Counted from the stretch's first letter, positions 16,707 through 25,670 are shown. The stretch is DNA of 64,000 bases from RAM1 sp041905405 (GCA_041905405.1 JAYRLC010000001.1:124001-188000); one strand, 5' to 3'. Made by a program: numbers and translations. The notes: generated by a model from the letters alone, not told the origin.

Positions 16707-17975
16707 ATGGCATTGATCGTTCACAAATACGGCGGCACGTCGATGGGCTCGACCGAGCGCATCCGTAACGTCGCCAAGCGCGTGGCCAAGTGGGCGCGCG
16801 CCGGCCACCAGATGGTTGTCGTGCCCAGCGCCATGAGCGGCGAAACCAACCGCCTGCTCGGCCTGGCCAAAGAACTTGCCCCCGCCAAATCGTCCGACGC
16901 CACCGCCCGCGAGCTGGACATGCTGGCCGCCACCGGCGAGCAGGCATCGTCCGCGCTGCTGGCCATCGCGCTGCAGGCCGAGGGCATGCAGTCCGTCAGC
17001 TATGCCGGCTGGCAGGTTCCCATCAAGACCAATAGCGCCTATACCAAGGCCCGCATCGAATCCATCGACGACAAGAAGGTGCGCGCCGACCTGGCCGCCG
17101 GCCGCGTGGTGATCGTCACGGGCTTCCAGGGCATCGACGACGGCGGCAACATCACCACGCTGGGCCGCGGTGGCAGCGACACATCGGCGGTGGCTGTGGC
17201 CGCCGCCATGAAGGCCGACGAATGCCTGATCTACACCGACGTGGACGGCGTCTACACGACCGATCCGCGCGTGGTGCCCGAGGCGCGCCGCCTGCACACC
17301 GTGAGCTTTGAAGAGATGCTGGAGATGGCATCCATGGGCTCCAAGGTGCTGCAGATCCGTTCGGTGGAATTCGCCGGCAAGTACAAGGTGCCGCTGCGCG
17401 TGCTGTCCAGCTTCACCCCGTGGGACATCGACATCAACGAAGAGGCCAAATCCGGCACGTTGATCACTTTTGAGGAAGACGAACAAATGGAACAAGCCGT
17501 CGTATCCGGCATCGCATTCAACCGTGACGAAGCCAAGGTGTCCATCCTCGGTGTGCCCGACAAGCCCGGCATTGCCTACAACATCCTGGGTGCGGTGGCC
17601 GACGCCAACATCGAGGTGGACGTCATCATCCAGAACATCTCCAAGGACGGCAAGACCGACTTCAGCTTTACGGTGCACCGCAACGATTACGCCAAGACCG
17701 TGGACCTGCTCAAGGCCAAGGTCCTGCCGGCGCTGGGCACGGACACGATTGAAGGCGACACCAAGATCTGCAAGGTCAGCATCGTGGGTATCGGCATGCG
17801 CAGCCACGTGGGCATCGCCAGCAAGATGTTCCGCTCGCTGAGCGAAGAGGGCATCAACATCCAGATGATCTCCACGAGCGAAATCAAGACGTCCGTCGTC
17901 ATCGACGAGAAGTACATGGAGCTGGCCGTGCGCGCCCTGCACAAGGCATTCGACCTGGACCAGCCCGCAGCGTGA
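16707..17975 (+). CDS. lysC: Aspartate kinase
   Basis: A 422-residue enzyme that phosphorylates aspartate, the first step to lysine, methionine, threonine and diaminopimelate. The N-terminal kinase domain begins KYGGTSMGS (7-15), with GFQGIDDGGNITTLGRGGSDTSAVA further on. Two C-terminal ACT domains (about 265-335 and 345-415) carry the allosteric site, so feedback by Lys/Thr is expected. ATG 16707 gives the usual N-terminus; the open frame upstream is only the tilS region read in another frame. An alternative start for a beta subunit, as in some lysC genes, was not evident. tRNA-Ser follows after 36 bases. Confidence 0.97.
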   Translation: MALIVHKYGGTSMGSTERIRNVAKRVAKWARAGHQMVVVPSAMSGETNRLLGLAKELAPAKSSDATARELDMLAATGEQASSALLAIALQAEGMQSVSYAGWQVPIKTNSAYTKARIESIDDKKVRADLAAGRVVIVTGFQGIDDGGNITTLGRGGSDTSAVAVAAAMKADECLIYTDVDGVYTTDPRVVPEARRLHTVSFEEMLEMASMGSKVLQIRSVEFAGKYKVPLRVLSSFTPWDIDINEEAKSGTLITFEEDEQMEQAVVSGIAFNRDEAKVSILGVPDKPGIAYNILGAVADANIEVDVIIQNISKDGKTDFSFTVHRNDYAKTVDLLKAKVLPALGTDTIEGDTKICKVSIVGIGMRSHVGIASKMFRSLSEEGINIQMISTSEIKTSVVIDEKYMELAVRALHKAFDLDQPAA

Positions 17976-18011
17976 GTTTGCGGCGCGAGTCGTGAGATAA
18001 TCGCCCGACCC

Positions 18012-18104
18012 GGAAACGTGACCGAGAGGCCGAAGGTGCTCCCCTGCTAAGGGAGTATGCGGTGTAGAGCCGCATCGAGGGTTCGAATCCCTCCGTTTCC
18101 GCCA
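18012..18104 (+). tRNA. tRNA-Ser (anticodon GCU)
   Basis: A 93-base class II tRNA with encoded CCA. The acceptor GGAAACG pairs with CGTTTCC. The anticodon stem CTCCC/GGGAG encloses loop CTGCTAA, with anticodon GCT at 18046-18048. A long variable arm (TATGCGGTGTAGAGCCGCATC region) precedes the GGTTCGAATCC T-arm. A -10-like GATAAT lies at 17996-18001. A strong terminator follows. Confidence 0.97.
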
Positions 18105-18111
18105 AAAATGC

Positions 18112-18139
18112 AAAACGCCCCGTAAGGGGCGTTTTTCTT
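18112..18139. terminator. Bidirectional intrinsic terminator
   Basis: AAAACGCCCC (18112-18121) pairs with GGGGCGTTTT (18126-18135) around GTAA, with further T downstream. It ends the tRNA-Ser transcript. On the other strand it lies after the stop of the minus-strand gene at 18167, where it also yields a U-rich tail. Confidence 0.93.
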
Positions 18140-18166
18140 TTGTCCCCGCCAAAGGGGCTGCGGCAA

Positions 18167-18511
18167 TTATTTCTTCACCGCCGCATCCGCCGCTGCCTCT
18201 GCCTTCACGCGTGCGTTGGCGTCGGTGCCGGGGATCTTCTCGGCGATCTTGTTGCCGGTGCGGCGCGTGGCATCGGCCGCGTCGTGCGCGGCGTCCTTGG
18301 TGAACTCCGCCGTTTTCTTGGCGGTGTTCTTGGTGGCCTCGACGCCCTTGTCCACCTTCTGGCCGACGGTGGATGTGGCTTTCGTGCCGACGCTGGCGTT
18401 GGCGTTGACGCCCACATTGGCGGTCTGCGCATGCGCGCTCAGGCCGTACGAGGCAGCCGTCACGGCCAGGATGGCGGTCACGCGCTGCAGAACACAAATG
18501 GTTTTTTTCAT
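18167..18511 (-). CDS. Small exported Ala/Lys-rich protein of unknown function
   Basis: A 114-residue protein. The first 29 residues (MKKTICVLQRVTAILAVTAA then SYGLSAHAQ) form a clear signal peptide. The mature part is rich in Ala, Lys, Asp and Thr, with repeated amphipathic segments such as KVDKGVEATKNTAKKTAEF and KDAAHDAADATRRTGNK. These resemble LEA-like or apolipoprotein-like helices. No Cys follows the signal peptide, so it is not a lipoprotein. ATG 18511 is preferred because AAAGGAG precedes it; the longer frame has no signal peptide. I do not recognise the family; a stress-related periplasmic role is a guess. Confidence 0.8.
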   Translation of the reverse strand: MKKTICVLQRVTAILAVTAASYGLSAHAQTANVGVNANASVGTKATSTVGQKVDKGVEATKNTAKKTAEFTKDAAHDAADATRRTGNKIAEKIPGTDANARVKAEAAADAAVKK

Positions 18512-18661
18512 GATGACTCCTTTGGGGTCGGATGCAAAACGTAGCGGCAGTATGGGCAATGCTGCGTGTTTCGTGGGCGTTTGGCGCGCCCGCCGTCCAC
18601 AAATGGTTGGCGTCCGACAGCCCGCGTCAGAGACCGCCGACACGCCCGTGGGACGCGGCCC

Positions 18662-20863
18662 TCAGGCGGGCGCTGCTGGCTGCTGCAGGCGCCGCCACGC
18701 CGCCAGCTGCCGCAGCAGCATGGGCACCGTGATGGCCACGCCCACCAGGGTCACCGTCAGGCCCGGCGCGATCAGCAGCAGCGCCGCCACGATGCACACC
18801 AGCTGCTCCCAGCGCTTCATCTCCACCAGGAAGAACCGGCTGAGCGCGGCAGCCATCACGACAATGCCAAACACGCAGCCCAGGAACGTGAGCCAGAAGT
18901 CGAACCACGTGAAGCCCTTGGCCACCAGCAGCAACGACGGCGAGAACACGAACACGAACGGCACCAGCACCTTGGCCATGCCGAGCCGGAATGCAGTGTT
19001 GCCGGTCTTGAACGGATCGCTGCCCGCCATGCCAGCGGCCGCGTAGGCGGCCAGCGCAACCGGTGGTGTGATGTCGGCCAGCACGCCGTAGTAGAAGACG
19101 AAGAAATGCGCCACCAGCGGCTCCACGCCCAGTTGCACCAGCGTGGGCGCAGCGACCGTCACCATGATGATGTAGTTGGCCGTGGTGGGGATGCCGCAGC
19201 CCATCAGGATGCAGACCGCGCCTGTCATGACCAGCGCCGCAAAGAGCGTGAGGCTCTTGGTGTCGGCCAGGAAGGCCGGGACGACGGCGGACAACCCGCT
19301 AGCGATGGCGCTAGCCCAGGTGGTGATGATGTAGCTGATCTTGAAGCCCACGCCGGTCAGCGTCACCACGCCGATCACGATGCCCACCGTGGCTGCGGCG
19401 GCCCCTACGGCCAGCGCGTACTTGGCCCCGGTTTCGAAAGCCTCTACCAGCACGCCATGCGGGATGCGGCCGGTCACACCGCCCAGCTTCCAGGCGGCCA
19501 GCGCAACCGCGGCCCCGACGACAAAGATGCCCAGCTTGATCCATTCGCTGTGCTGCCCCAGATTGCCGAATGAGATGACGGCCAGCATCAGATGAAGCAC
19601 GACCATCAGGCCCCAGTTTTTCGCGGTGTTGCCGCTGACCTGCGTGGTCAGGCCCACGATCATGCAGGACGTGATGCCGGTGAATGCCGCCAGGTACGGC
19701 GTGCGTCCCGACACCAGGATGCCGATGAGCAACACGAGCGGTATCAGTGTGGGCCAGCGCTGGCGGAGGGATTCCTTGAGCCTGGGCATTTCCTCGTCGG
19801 TGAGGCCGCGCAGGCCGTAGCGCTTGGCCTCGAAGTGCACCTGCATGAACACGCCGAAGAAGTGCATGAACGCGGGGATCACCGCCGCCGCGATGATGGT
19901 CTGGTAGGGCACGTTCAGGAATTCGATCATCAGGAAGGCGGCCGCGCCCAGCACTGGCGGCGTGATCTGCCCGCCGGTGGACGAGGCGGCCTCCACCGCG
20001 CCGGCAAATTCGCGCTTGTAGCCTACGCGGATCATGGCGGGTATGGTGAGCGAGCCGACCGTGACGGCGTTGGCCACCGACGAGCCGGACAGCATTCCGA
20101 ACATGGCCGAGCCGAAGACGCTGACCTTGGCCGGCCCGCCGGCATAACGGCCCGCCACGCTGGAGGCGATGTCCAGAAAGAGCTGTCCCAGCCCGATGCG
20201 CGTGGCCATAACGCCGAACAGCACGAAGTGAAAGACATAGGTAGCCACCACCCCCACTGCCACGCCGTAGATGCCCTGGCTCGTGAGGTACTGGTGGTTG
20301 ATCATCTGCGACCAGCTCGCGCCCGCGTGCTTGAGCAGGCCGGGGAAGTACGAGCCGAACAGCGCATACAGCGTGAAGCCGATGGCGATCAGCGGCAGCG
20401 GCCAGCCCATGGAGCGGCGCGTGGCCTCCAGCAGCGTGATGAACAGGATGGAGCCGAACAGCACGTCGGCCATGCTCGGGTTGCCCACGCGAAACGCCAG
20501 GTCCTCGAACACCCAGGGGATGTACAGCACGCTGGCCGCACAGGCCAGGCCCAGCAGCCAGTCCACCAGCGGCACGCCGCCGGGCGCGAGCAGCCCCGGC
20601 TTTGACGGATGGTCATGCGCCTTTTTGGTGGCGGCAAACACAAGAAAGATCAGCCCCAGCACGAAGGCCAGGTGCACGCCCCGGTGTGTGGTCTCGCGCA
20701 GCAGGCCGAAGCCCGCCGTGTAGAAGTGAAAACACGACAGCGCGATCAGCAGCCACTTGATGATCTGCGTGGCCGGCGGCACCGAGGGGCGGAAGCGCAT
20801 CTCGGGGTCGAACTTTTCCTCGAGCTCCTGGAGTTGTTTGTCGTCGAGTGCTGCTGCGGTCAT
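18662..20863 (-). CDS. TRAP transporter fused permease (DctQM type, TAXI system)
   Basis: A 733-residue integral membrane protein fusing the small four-helix (Q) and large twelve-helix (M) TRAP subunits, the usual form partnered with TAXI-type binding proteins. An N-terminal cytoplasmic stretch (1-30) is followed by many hydrophobic segments. The GSSVANAVTVGSLTIPAMIRVGY and TGGQITPPVLGAAAFLM segments are typical of the M domain. Transport is driven by an ion gradient. The partner binding protein is the next gene upstream on the same strand, 107 bases away, with a structured repeat between them. The substrate is unknown; TAXI systems include glutamate and alpha-ketoglutarate importers. Confidence 0.93.
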   Translation of the reverse strand: MTAAALDDKQLQELEEKFDPEMRFRPSVPPATQIIKWLLIALSCFHFYTAGFGLLRETTHRGVHLAFVLGLIFLVFAATKKAHDHPSKPGLLAPGGVPLVDWLLGLACAASVLYIPWVFEDLAFRVGNPSMADVLFGSILFITLLEATRRSMGWPLPLIAIGFTLYALFGSYFPGLLKHAGASWSQMINHQYLTSQGIYGVAVGVVATYVFHFVLFGVMATRIGLGQLFLDIASSVAGRYAGGPAKVSVFGSAMFGMLSGSSVANAVTVGSLTIPAMIRVGYKREFAGAVEAASSTGGQITPPVLGAAAFLMIEFLNVPYQTIIAAAVIPAFMHFFGVFMQVHFEAKRYGLRGLTDEEMPRLKESLRQRWPTLIPLVLLIGILVSGRTPYLAAFTGITSCMIVGLTTQVSGNTAKNWGLMVVLHLMLAVISFGNLGQHSEWIKLGIFVVGAAVALAAWKLGGVTGRIPHGVLVEAFETGAKYALAVGAAAATVGIVIGVVTLTGVGFKISYIITTWASAIASGLSAVVPAFLADTKSLTLFAALVMTGAVCILMGCGIPTTANYIIMVTVAAPTLVQLGVEPLVAHFFVFYYGVLADITPPVALAAYAAAGMAGSDPFKTGNTAFRLGMAKVLVPFVFVFSPSLLLVAKGFTWFDFWLTFLGCVFGIVVMAAALSRFFLVEMKRWEQLVCIVAALLLIAPGLTVTLVGVAITVPMLLRQLAAWRRLQQPAAPA

Positions 20864-20894
20864 GAAGGGGCGGTTTTCTTTTTCGAGGGCCCCC

Positions 20895-20970
20895 GTGGAA
20901 CCGGCTTTGCCGGGCCACAGGGGGCGCCCCCTTGAGGGGGAGGCGCCGAAGGCGCTTCGGGGGAGGGCCG
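20895..20970 (-). repeat. Structured intergenic repeat, copy A
   Basis: Fills the gap after the TAXI binding-protein stop. On the minus strand it holds three potential stems: GCGCC-TTC-GGCGC, CCCCCT-CA-AGGGGG, and CCGGC-AAA-GCCGG flanked by GTGG/CCAC. Copy B at 62622-62694 has the same order, also directly after a minus-strand stop codon. It may act as a terminator or 3'-end stabiliser. Confidence 0.75.
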
Positions 20971-21924
20971 TTACTTGATCAGGCCGACTTCCTTGTAGAA
21001 CTTTTCAGCGCCGGGATGGTAGGGGATGCCCACGCCCTTGACCGCGTTCTCCTTGGTGATGAACTTGCCCTTGGCATGGCCGGCCTGCAGCGCCTTTTGC
21101 GCGGCGTCGCTGTACATAGCCTTGGTGATCTGGTAGACCGTCTCGGTGTCGACCTTGGCGTTGGTCACGAGCTGCGCGCCCACGGCCAGGGTCTGCACGG
21201 CCGGCACATCCTTGTAGGTGTTGGCGGCGATCGTGTCCACGGCGAAGTACGGGTTGGCCATGCGCAGGCCGTCAGCCGACGACCCGGTCAGCGGCACCAG
21301 CTCGATGCCCGCGCCACCCGAAGCCAGCTCGGCAATGGCGCCGGCCGGCGCGCCGCCCACGAAGAAGAACGCGTCCAGAGCGCCGTCCTTGAGCTTGTCG
21401 CCGGCCTGGTTGGGCTTGATGTATTCGGGCTTGATGTCGCTTTCCTTCACGCCATAGGCCGCCAGCACCATGCGGGCGTTGATCAGCGTGCCCGAGCCGG
21501 GCTCGTCCAGCGCCACGCGCTTGCCCTTCAGGTCGGCCACGGTCTTGATGCCGGAGCCTTTCTTGACGACCAGGTGGATGCTTTCGGGATACAGGTTGGC
21601 GATCATGCGCAGGTCCGTGACCTTGGGCTTGCCATCGAACGCGCCGGTGCCGGTAAAGGCCCAGGTGGCCACGTCGGATTGCGAGAAGCCGGCTTCCATC
21701 GCGCCGCTTGCTACTGCGTTCACGTTGGCCAGCGAGCCATTGGAGGCCTGTGCGGTGGCGACGATCTTGCCGGGCTGGGACACGGCGTTGGCGATCATGC
21801 CGCCCACGGGGTAGTAGGTGCCGGCCGTGCCGCCCGTGCCGATGCGGAAGAACTGCTGCGCCTGCGCGGCGCCCGTGAGCGCCACGGCTGCAACAACGGC
21901 GGTAACCAGTTGCTTGAGGGTCAT
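20971..21924 (-). CDS. TAXI-family TRAP solute-binding protein
   Basis: A 317-residue periplasmic binding protein. The signal peptide MTLKQLVTAVVAAVALTGAA ends near QAQ, then QFFRIGTGGTAGTYYPVGG, the hallmark opening of TAXI (TRAP-associated extracytoplasmic immunogenic) proteins. GSGTLINARMVLAAYGV is another family segment. It delivers solute to the fused permease encoded next. ATG 21924 is chosen for the strong AAGGAG before it; the 15 extra codons upstream do not fit a signal peptide. The ligand is unknown. It sits downstream of the RR-HK-S4 genes on the same strand, but a separate transcript is likely. Confidence 0.94.
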   Translation of the reverse strand: MTLKQLVTAVVAAVALTGAAQAQQFFRIGTGGTAGTYYPVGGMIANAVSQPGKIVATAQASNGSLANVNAVASGAMEAGFSQSDVATWAFTGTGAFDGKPKVTDLRMIANLYPESIHLVVKKGSGIKTVADLKGKRVALDEPGSGTLINARMVLAAYGVKESDIKPEYIKPNQAGDKLKDGALDAFFFVGGAPAGAIAELASGGAGIELVPLTGSSADGLRMANPYFAVDTIAANTYKDVPAVQTLAVGAQLVTNAKVDTETVYQITKAMYSDAAQKALQAGHAKGKFITKENAVKGVGIPYHPGAEKFYKEVGLIK

Positions 21925-22042
21925 GCGGATACTCCTTGCGTGATATGCATGTACTGGAAAGGGAAGCACTCAGTACACCACAGTGCACCAAAGCCGCCCA
22001 TAGTGAAAGCCCGAAGCAGAAGTCGTGCCGGATGACGGACCG

Positions 22043-22465
22043 TCAGCGGCGCGTGGGCGGCAACGCCGCGCTCCATCGGTCGTCCCACTCAGCCTGCACC
22101 TGCGAGAGTTCACGACGGTCGCGCTTGGTGGGCCGGCCCTGGGCAATGGCATGCGCCGGCTCAGGGGCGTAGCGCCGCTGCTCGGCCGCGCGTTCACGCG
22201 CGGCGAGGCTCTCGGCCGTCTCTTCAAAAAGCTGCTGCGCCACGGGTGCCGGGCCGCGCACGCCACTGAGCGCACGCACCACGACCACCCGCGTGACTGG
22301 CCCCTGGCGCACCGTGACGGTGTCGCCCGGCTTGACTTCGCGGGCGGGCTTGGCATCCTGGTCGTTGACCTTCACGCGCCCCTTGTTGATTTCGTCCGTG
22401 GCCAGCGAGCGCGTCTTGAAAAAGCGCGCCGCCCATAGCCACTTGTCGATACGCAATTTGTCCAT
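22043..22465 (-). CDS. S4-domain RNA-binding protein, Hsp15-like
   Basis: A 140-residue protein with an N-terminal S4 domain (MDKLRIDKWLWAARFFKTRS, about 1-60), then a basic, Arg-rich tail. Hsp15 (HslR) binds stalled 50S subunits carrying nascent-chain tRNA after heat stress. The start is ambiguous. A GTG at 22492 overlaps the upstream kinase stop as GTGA but lacks a clear ribosome-binding site, while ATG 22465 gives the family's usual N-terminus. It is the third gene after the response regulator and kinase, so it may share their transcript without sharing function. Confidence 0.9.
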   Translation of the reverse strand: MDKLRIDKWLWAARFFKTRSLATDEINKGRVKVNDQDAKPAREVKPGDTVTVRQGPVTRVVVVRALSGVRGPAPVAQQLFEETAESLAARERAAEQRRYAPEPAHAIAQGRPTKRDRRELSQVQAEWDDRWSAALPPTRR

Positions 22466-22488
22466 TCGTGTCCGGATTGTGCGCTGCT

Positions 22489-23913
22489 TCACGCGTCTGC
22501 GGGGGCAGTTAGAGGCAGCCGCACCGTGGCGTCCAGGCCGCTGACGCGACCGTGTGCTTCCCGGTTATCCAACGCAATGGTGCCGCCCAGCGCGGCGACG
22601 ATTTCATGACAGATGGCCAGGCCCAGGCCCGATCCGCTGCGAACGTCGCCGGCGGAGAACGGCTGGAACAGGCGCGCGCGAAGTTCATCGGTGATACCTG
22701 GCCCGCTGTCGGCCACGGTCAGCGCCACGTGGTGCGCATCGGCCAACACGCGAACAGACAGCGCGCCGCCGGGTGGGCAATGCTTGATGGCGTTGTGCAG
22801 AAGGTTGCGCGCCAGCTCGCGCAGCATCCATTCGTGGGCATGGACCGGTGCCGTAACGGTGGTGATATCGAAGTCGATGTCCTTGTCCGCCAGCAGTGGA
22901 GAGACTTCCAATGCCACATTTCTGACAGCTTCCGCCAGGTCCGTCACGCCCCCATCGGCCTGCTGGCGCAGTTGCTCCACCTTTGCCAATGCAAGCATCT
23001 GGTTAGCCAGCTGGGTGGCGCGGTCCACAGTGAGGTTGATCTCTTCCAGGGCCTGTCGCGGTTGAACGTCGCCGCGCAGCGCCGACTGGACCTGTGTCTT
23101 GAGCACGGCCAGCGGTGTGCGCAGTTGGTGTGACGCATCACGCACGAAGCGCTTTTGGTGGTCCAGCAGATGCTGCAATCGTTCCATCACCTGGTTGGTT
23201 GCATCCACCAGTGGCAGCAGCTCGCGGGGCGCCCCGGCGGCGTCGATCCGGCTCAGGTCGCCCTCGGGTCGCGCTTGCAACTCGGCGCTCAGACGGCGAA
23301 CCGGGCGCGTGGCACGCTGCACCACCACCACCGCCACCAGCGCGATCACCGCGACCAGAACGGCCTGGCGCCACAGCGTGTCGATCAGGATGCGCCGCGC
23401 CAGCGTCTGGCGCAGCTCCAGCGTTTCCGCCACCTGCACCACGGCCATGCCCCGGCCATTGGCGCTGGCCACGGGTTGCAACAGCACCGCCACACGTACC
23501 GGATCCTCACGAAAACGCGCATCATAAAAGTCCACGAGTGCTGCGTACGTATTGCGTGATGGCAGGGTGCCGCGCCACACGGGCAGCTCCGCAAAGCCCG
23601 ACACCATCTCGCCGCCCAGCGTGGACACGCGGTAGAACATGCGGCTCTGGTTGTCGGCCTCGAAGGCTTCCAGCGCTGCATAGGGCACCGTCACGCGCAG
23701 CCGAGCGGCTTCGTCATAGCCCTCCACGTCCAGCAGCTCGCCGATGGATTTGGCCGACGCGAGCAGCGTGCGGTCGTAGGCCACGTTGATCGCGTCCAGC
23801 GCCTGGCGGTACAGGCTCACCGTGTTGATCACCACGAACAGGCCGATGGGCAGCAGGATGCCCAGCAGCAGGTAGCGCCGCAATGACAACGGTCGGGACG
23901 AGTGCCGGCTCAA
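22489..23913 (-). CDS. tctE: TctE-like sensor histidine kinase
   Basis: A 474-residue sensor kinase: an N-terminal membrane helix (13-33), a periplasmic domain (about 35-175), a second helix (about 182-199), a HAMP-like linker, then the H-box FVRDASHQLRTPL with phosphorylatable His262. An ATPase domain follows with N-box (LLHNAIKH), DSGPGI and GSGLGL. The likely start is TTG 23913, which overlaps the TGA of the regulator gene as TTGA; no ATG gives a sensible length. Beside a divergent tctCBA operon it most likely controls tricarboxylate uptake, as TctDE does in enterobacteria. The link is inferred from position. Confidence 0.93.
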   Translation of the reverse strand: MSRHSSRPLSLRRYLLLGILLPIGLFVVINTVSLYRQALDAINVAYDRTLLASAKSIGELLDVEGYDEAARLRVTVPYAALEAFEADNQSRMFYRVSTLGGEMVSGFAELPVWRGTLPSRNTYAALVDFYDARFREDPVRVAVLLQPVASANGRGMAVVQVAETLELRQTLARRILIDTLWRQAVLVAVIALVAVVVVQRATRPVRRLSAELQARPEGDLSRIDAAGAPRELLPLVDATNQVMERLQHLLDHQKRFVRDASHQLRTPLAVLKTQVQSALRGDVQPRQALEEINLTVDRATQLANQMLALAKVEQLRQQADGGVTDLAEAVRNVALEVSPLLADKDIDFDITTVTAPVHAHEWMLRELARNLLHNAIKHCPPGGALSVRVLADAHHVALTVADSGPGITDELRARLFQPFSAGDVRSGSGLGLAICHEIVAALGGTIALDNREAHGRVSGLDATVRLPLTAPADA

Positions 23914-24593
23914 GTGGCGGCCTTCAGCAGGTAGCCCAGGCCACGCAGCGTCATCAGCGTCACGCCCGTGTGCGTGAGTTTTTTGCGTAGCCGGTACACC
24001 ACGACCTCGATGGCTTCGTACTGCACCTCCGCCTCGCCGGGAAATACCAGCTCGAACAACCGCTCTTTGGACACAGCGTGGCCCGGCTTTGCCATGAGCG
24101 CGTGCATCAACGCGAGCTCGCGCGGCGTGAGCTCCAGCACCTCGTCGCGGTGGTAGATCGCGCCGCTGTCGCGCTCGTACCGCAGGTCGCCTACGGCATG
24201 CACGCCAGCGGCAGTCGTGTTGCCTGCATCCTGTGCGCGTCTGCGGCCCAGTGCGCGCAGGCGTGCCTCGAGCTCGTCCAGGTCGAACGGCTTGGGCAGG
24301 TAATCGTCGGCGCCCGTGTTCAGGCCGATGATGCGGTCGCCCACGGTGCCGCGCGCCGTCAGGATCAGCACCGGCGTGGCCAGCCCGCCACGGCGCGCCT
24401 GCTCCAGCACTTGAAGCCCGTCCATGCCGGGCAGTGTCAGGTCCAGCATGACCACGTCGGGCCGGCCTGTCTGCCATGCCGCCAGCGCCTGGCGGCCATC
24501 GCCGCAGCAGGTCACTTCCATGCCGCGGCGGCTGAGCGTGCGCTGTAGCGTGGCTTGCATGGACGGGTCGTCTTCGACGAGCAGTAGTTTCAT
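23910..24593 (-). CDS. tctD: TctD-like response regulator (OmpR family)
   Basis: A 227-residue regulator: receiver domain (1-120) with acidic pocket EDD (8-10), phosphoacceptor Asp51 and Lys101 in YLPKPFDL. An OmpR/PhoB winged helix follows (about 130-227), with ELTPRELALMHALM and YEAIEVVVYRLRKKL. It lies head-to-head with tctC (121 bases apart) and overlaps the kinase. The gap holds a perfect 8-bp inverted repeat that may be its binding site. Direct control of tctCBA is likely but not shown. Confidence 0.95.
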   Translation of the reverse strand: MKLLLVEDDPSMQATLQRTLSRRGMEVTCCGDGRQALAAWQTGRPDVVMLDLTLPGMDGLQVLEQARRGGLATPVLILTARGTVGDRIIGLNTGADDYLPKPFDLDELEARLRALGRRRAQDAGNTTAAGVHAVGDLRYERDSGAIYHRDEVLELTPRELALMHALMAKPGHAVSKERLFELVFPGEAEVQYEAIEVVVYRLRKKLTHTGVTLMTLRGLGYLLKAAT

Positions 24594-24651
24594 GAGCAGA
24601 TGGCAAGCGTATACGGGGACGACTCTAGTACTTTCCCCAATGCGCCGGACA

Positions 24652-24672
24652 GCCGATTGACAGGCAATCGGC
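24652..24672. promoter_or_regulatory. Inverted repeat between tctD and tctC, candidate operator
   Basis: GCCGATTG (24652-24659) and CAATCGGC (24665-24672) form a perfect 8-bp dyad around ACAGG. It contains TTGACA (24657-24662), a perfect -35 toward tctC, though no good -10 follows at standard spacing; activator dependence would fit. Lying between divergent tctD and tctC, it is the best candidate site for the response regulator. Confidence 0.5.
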
Positions 24673-24713
24673 GCATCATGGTGAAGTTCGCAGAAAACCC
24701 AAGGAGACCCTTC

Positions 24714-25670
24714 ATGCGTCGCGATACATTCCTCAAATCCATGGCCGCACTGGCCGCTGCAGGCGCGCTGCCGCTGACCGCCAGCGCAGCCCAGAACATC
24801 AAGATGATGATCCCCGCCAACCCCGGCGGCGGCTGGGACACGACCGGCCGTGCGCTCGGCAAGGCCCTGCAGGATGCCAAGGCCGCCGACGGCGTCACCT
24901 ATGAGAACAAGGGAGGCGCAGCCGGCGCACTGGGCCTGGCCCAGTTCCTGAACCAGAAGGGCGACCCGAACGCCATGATGGTCATGGGCGCCGTGATGCT
25001 GGGCGGCATCATCACTGGCCGCCAGCCGGTCACGCTCACGCAGTGCACGCCGCTGGCGCGCCTGACCAGCGAATACAACGTGTTCGTGCTGCCGGCCAAT
25101 TCCCCCTTCAAGACCATGGGCGACGTGATTGCCCAGCTCAAGAAGGACCCCGGCAGCGTCAAGTGGGGCGGCGGCTCGCGCGGCTCCACCGAGCACATCG
25201 CCGCGGCCATGATCGCCCGAGAAGTGGGCGTGGACCCGGCCAAGATCAACTATGTGGCCTTCCGTGGGGGCGGGGAAGCTACCGCCGCCATCCTGGGCGG
25301 CAACGTGACCGTGGGCGGCAGCGGCTACAGCGAGTTTGCCGAATACATCAGCAGCGGCAAGATGCGCGCCGTGGCTGTCACCTCTGCCACGCGGCTGAAG
25401 GGCGTGGACGTGCCCACGCTGAAGGAGCAGGGCGTGAACGTCGAGATCGGCAACTGGCGTGGCGTCTATGGCGCTCCCGGCATTACACCCGCCCAGCGCA
25501 AAGACCTGATCGACGCGATCAACAAGGCCATCAAGAGCAAGGCCTGGACGGAGGCCATGGACAAGAACAACTGGACGCCTGCCGTGCTGACCGGCGACGC
25601 CTTTGGCGAATTCGTGGACCGCGACTTTGCAAGTCTGCGTGCCACCATGGTCAAGTCCGGCATGATCTGA
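24714..25670 (+). CDS. tctC: Tripartite tricarboxylate transporter binding protein TctC
   Basis: A 318-residue periplasmic binding protein with a signal peptide (about 1-25, LPLTASAA). Family segments are IPANPGGGWDTTGRALG, ENKGGAAGALG and WGGGSRGSTEHI. Such proteins bind citrate or other carboxylates and pass them to TctAB. ATG 24714 has AAGGAG six bases upstream. Unlike many Burkholderiales 'orphan' TctC/Bug proteins, this one stands with tctB, tctA and a two-component system, so it is a true transporter subunit. A strong terminator lies between it and tctB, which would allow more TctC than membrane subunits. Confidence 0.95.
   Translation: MRRDTFLKSMAALAAAGALPLTASAAQNIKMMIPANPGGGWDTTGRALGKALQDAKAADGVTYENKGGAAGALGLAQFLNQKGDPNAMMVMGAVMLGGIITGRQPVTLTQCTPLARLTSEYNVFVLPANSPFKTMGDVIAQLKKDPGSVKWGGGSRGSTEHIAAAMIAREVGVDPAKINYVAFRGGGEATAAILGGNVTVGGSGYSEFAEYISSGKMRAVAVTSATRLKGVDVPTLKEQGVNVEIGNWRGVYGAPGITPAQRKDLIDAINKAIKSKAWTEAMDKNNWTPAVLTGDAFGEFVDRDFASLRATMVKSGMI

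Noticed and set aside
16326..18602. Long minus-strand open frame across lysC and tRNA-Ser
   Set aside because: Runs through a tRNA and a terminator; not a plausible gene.
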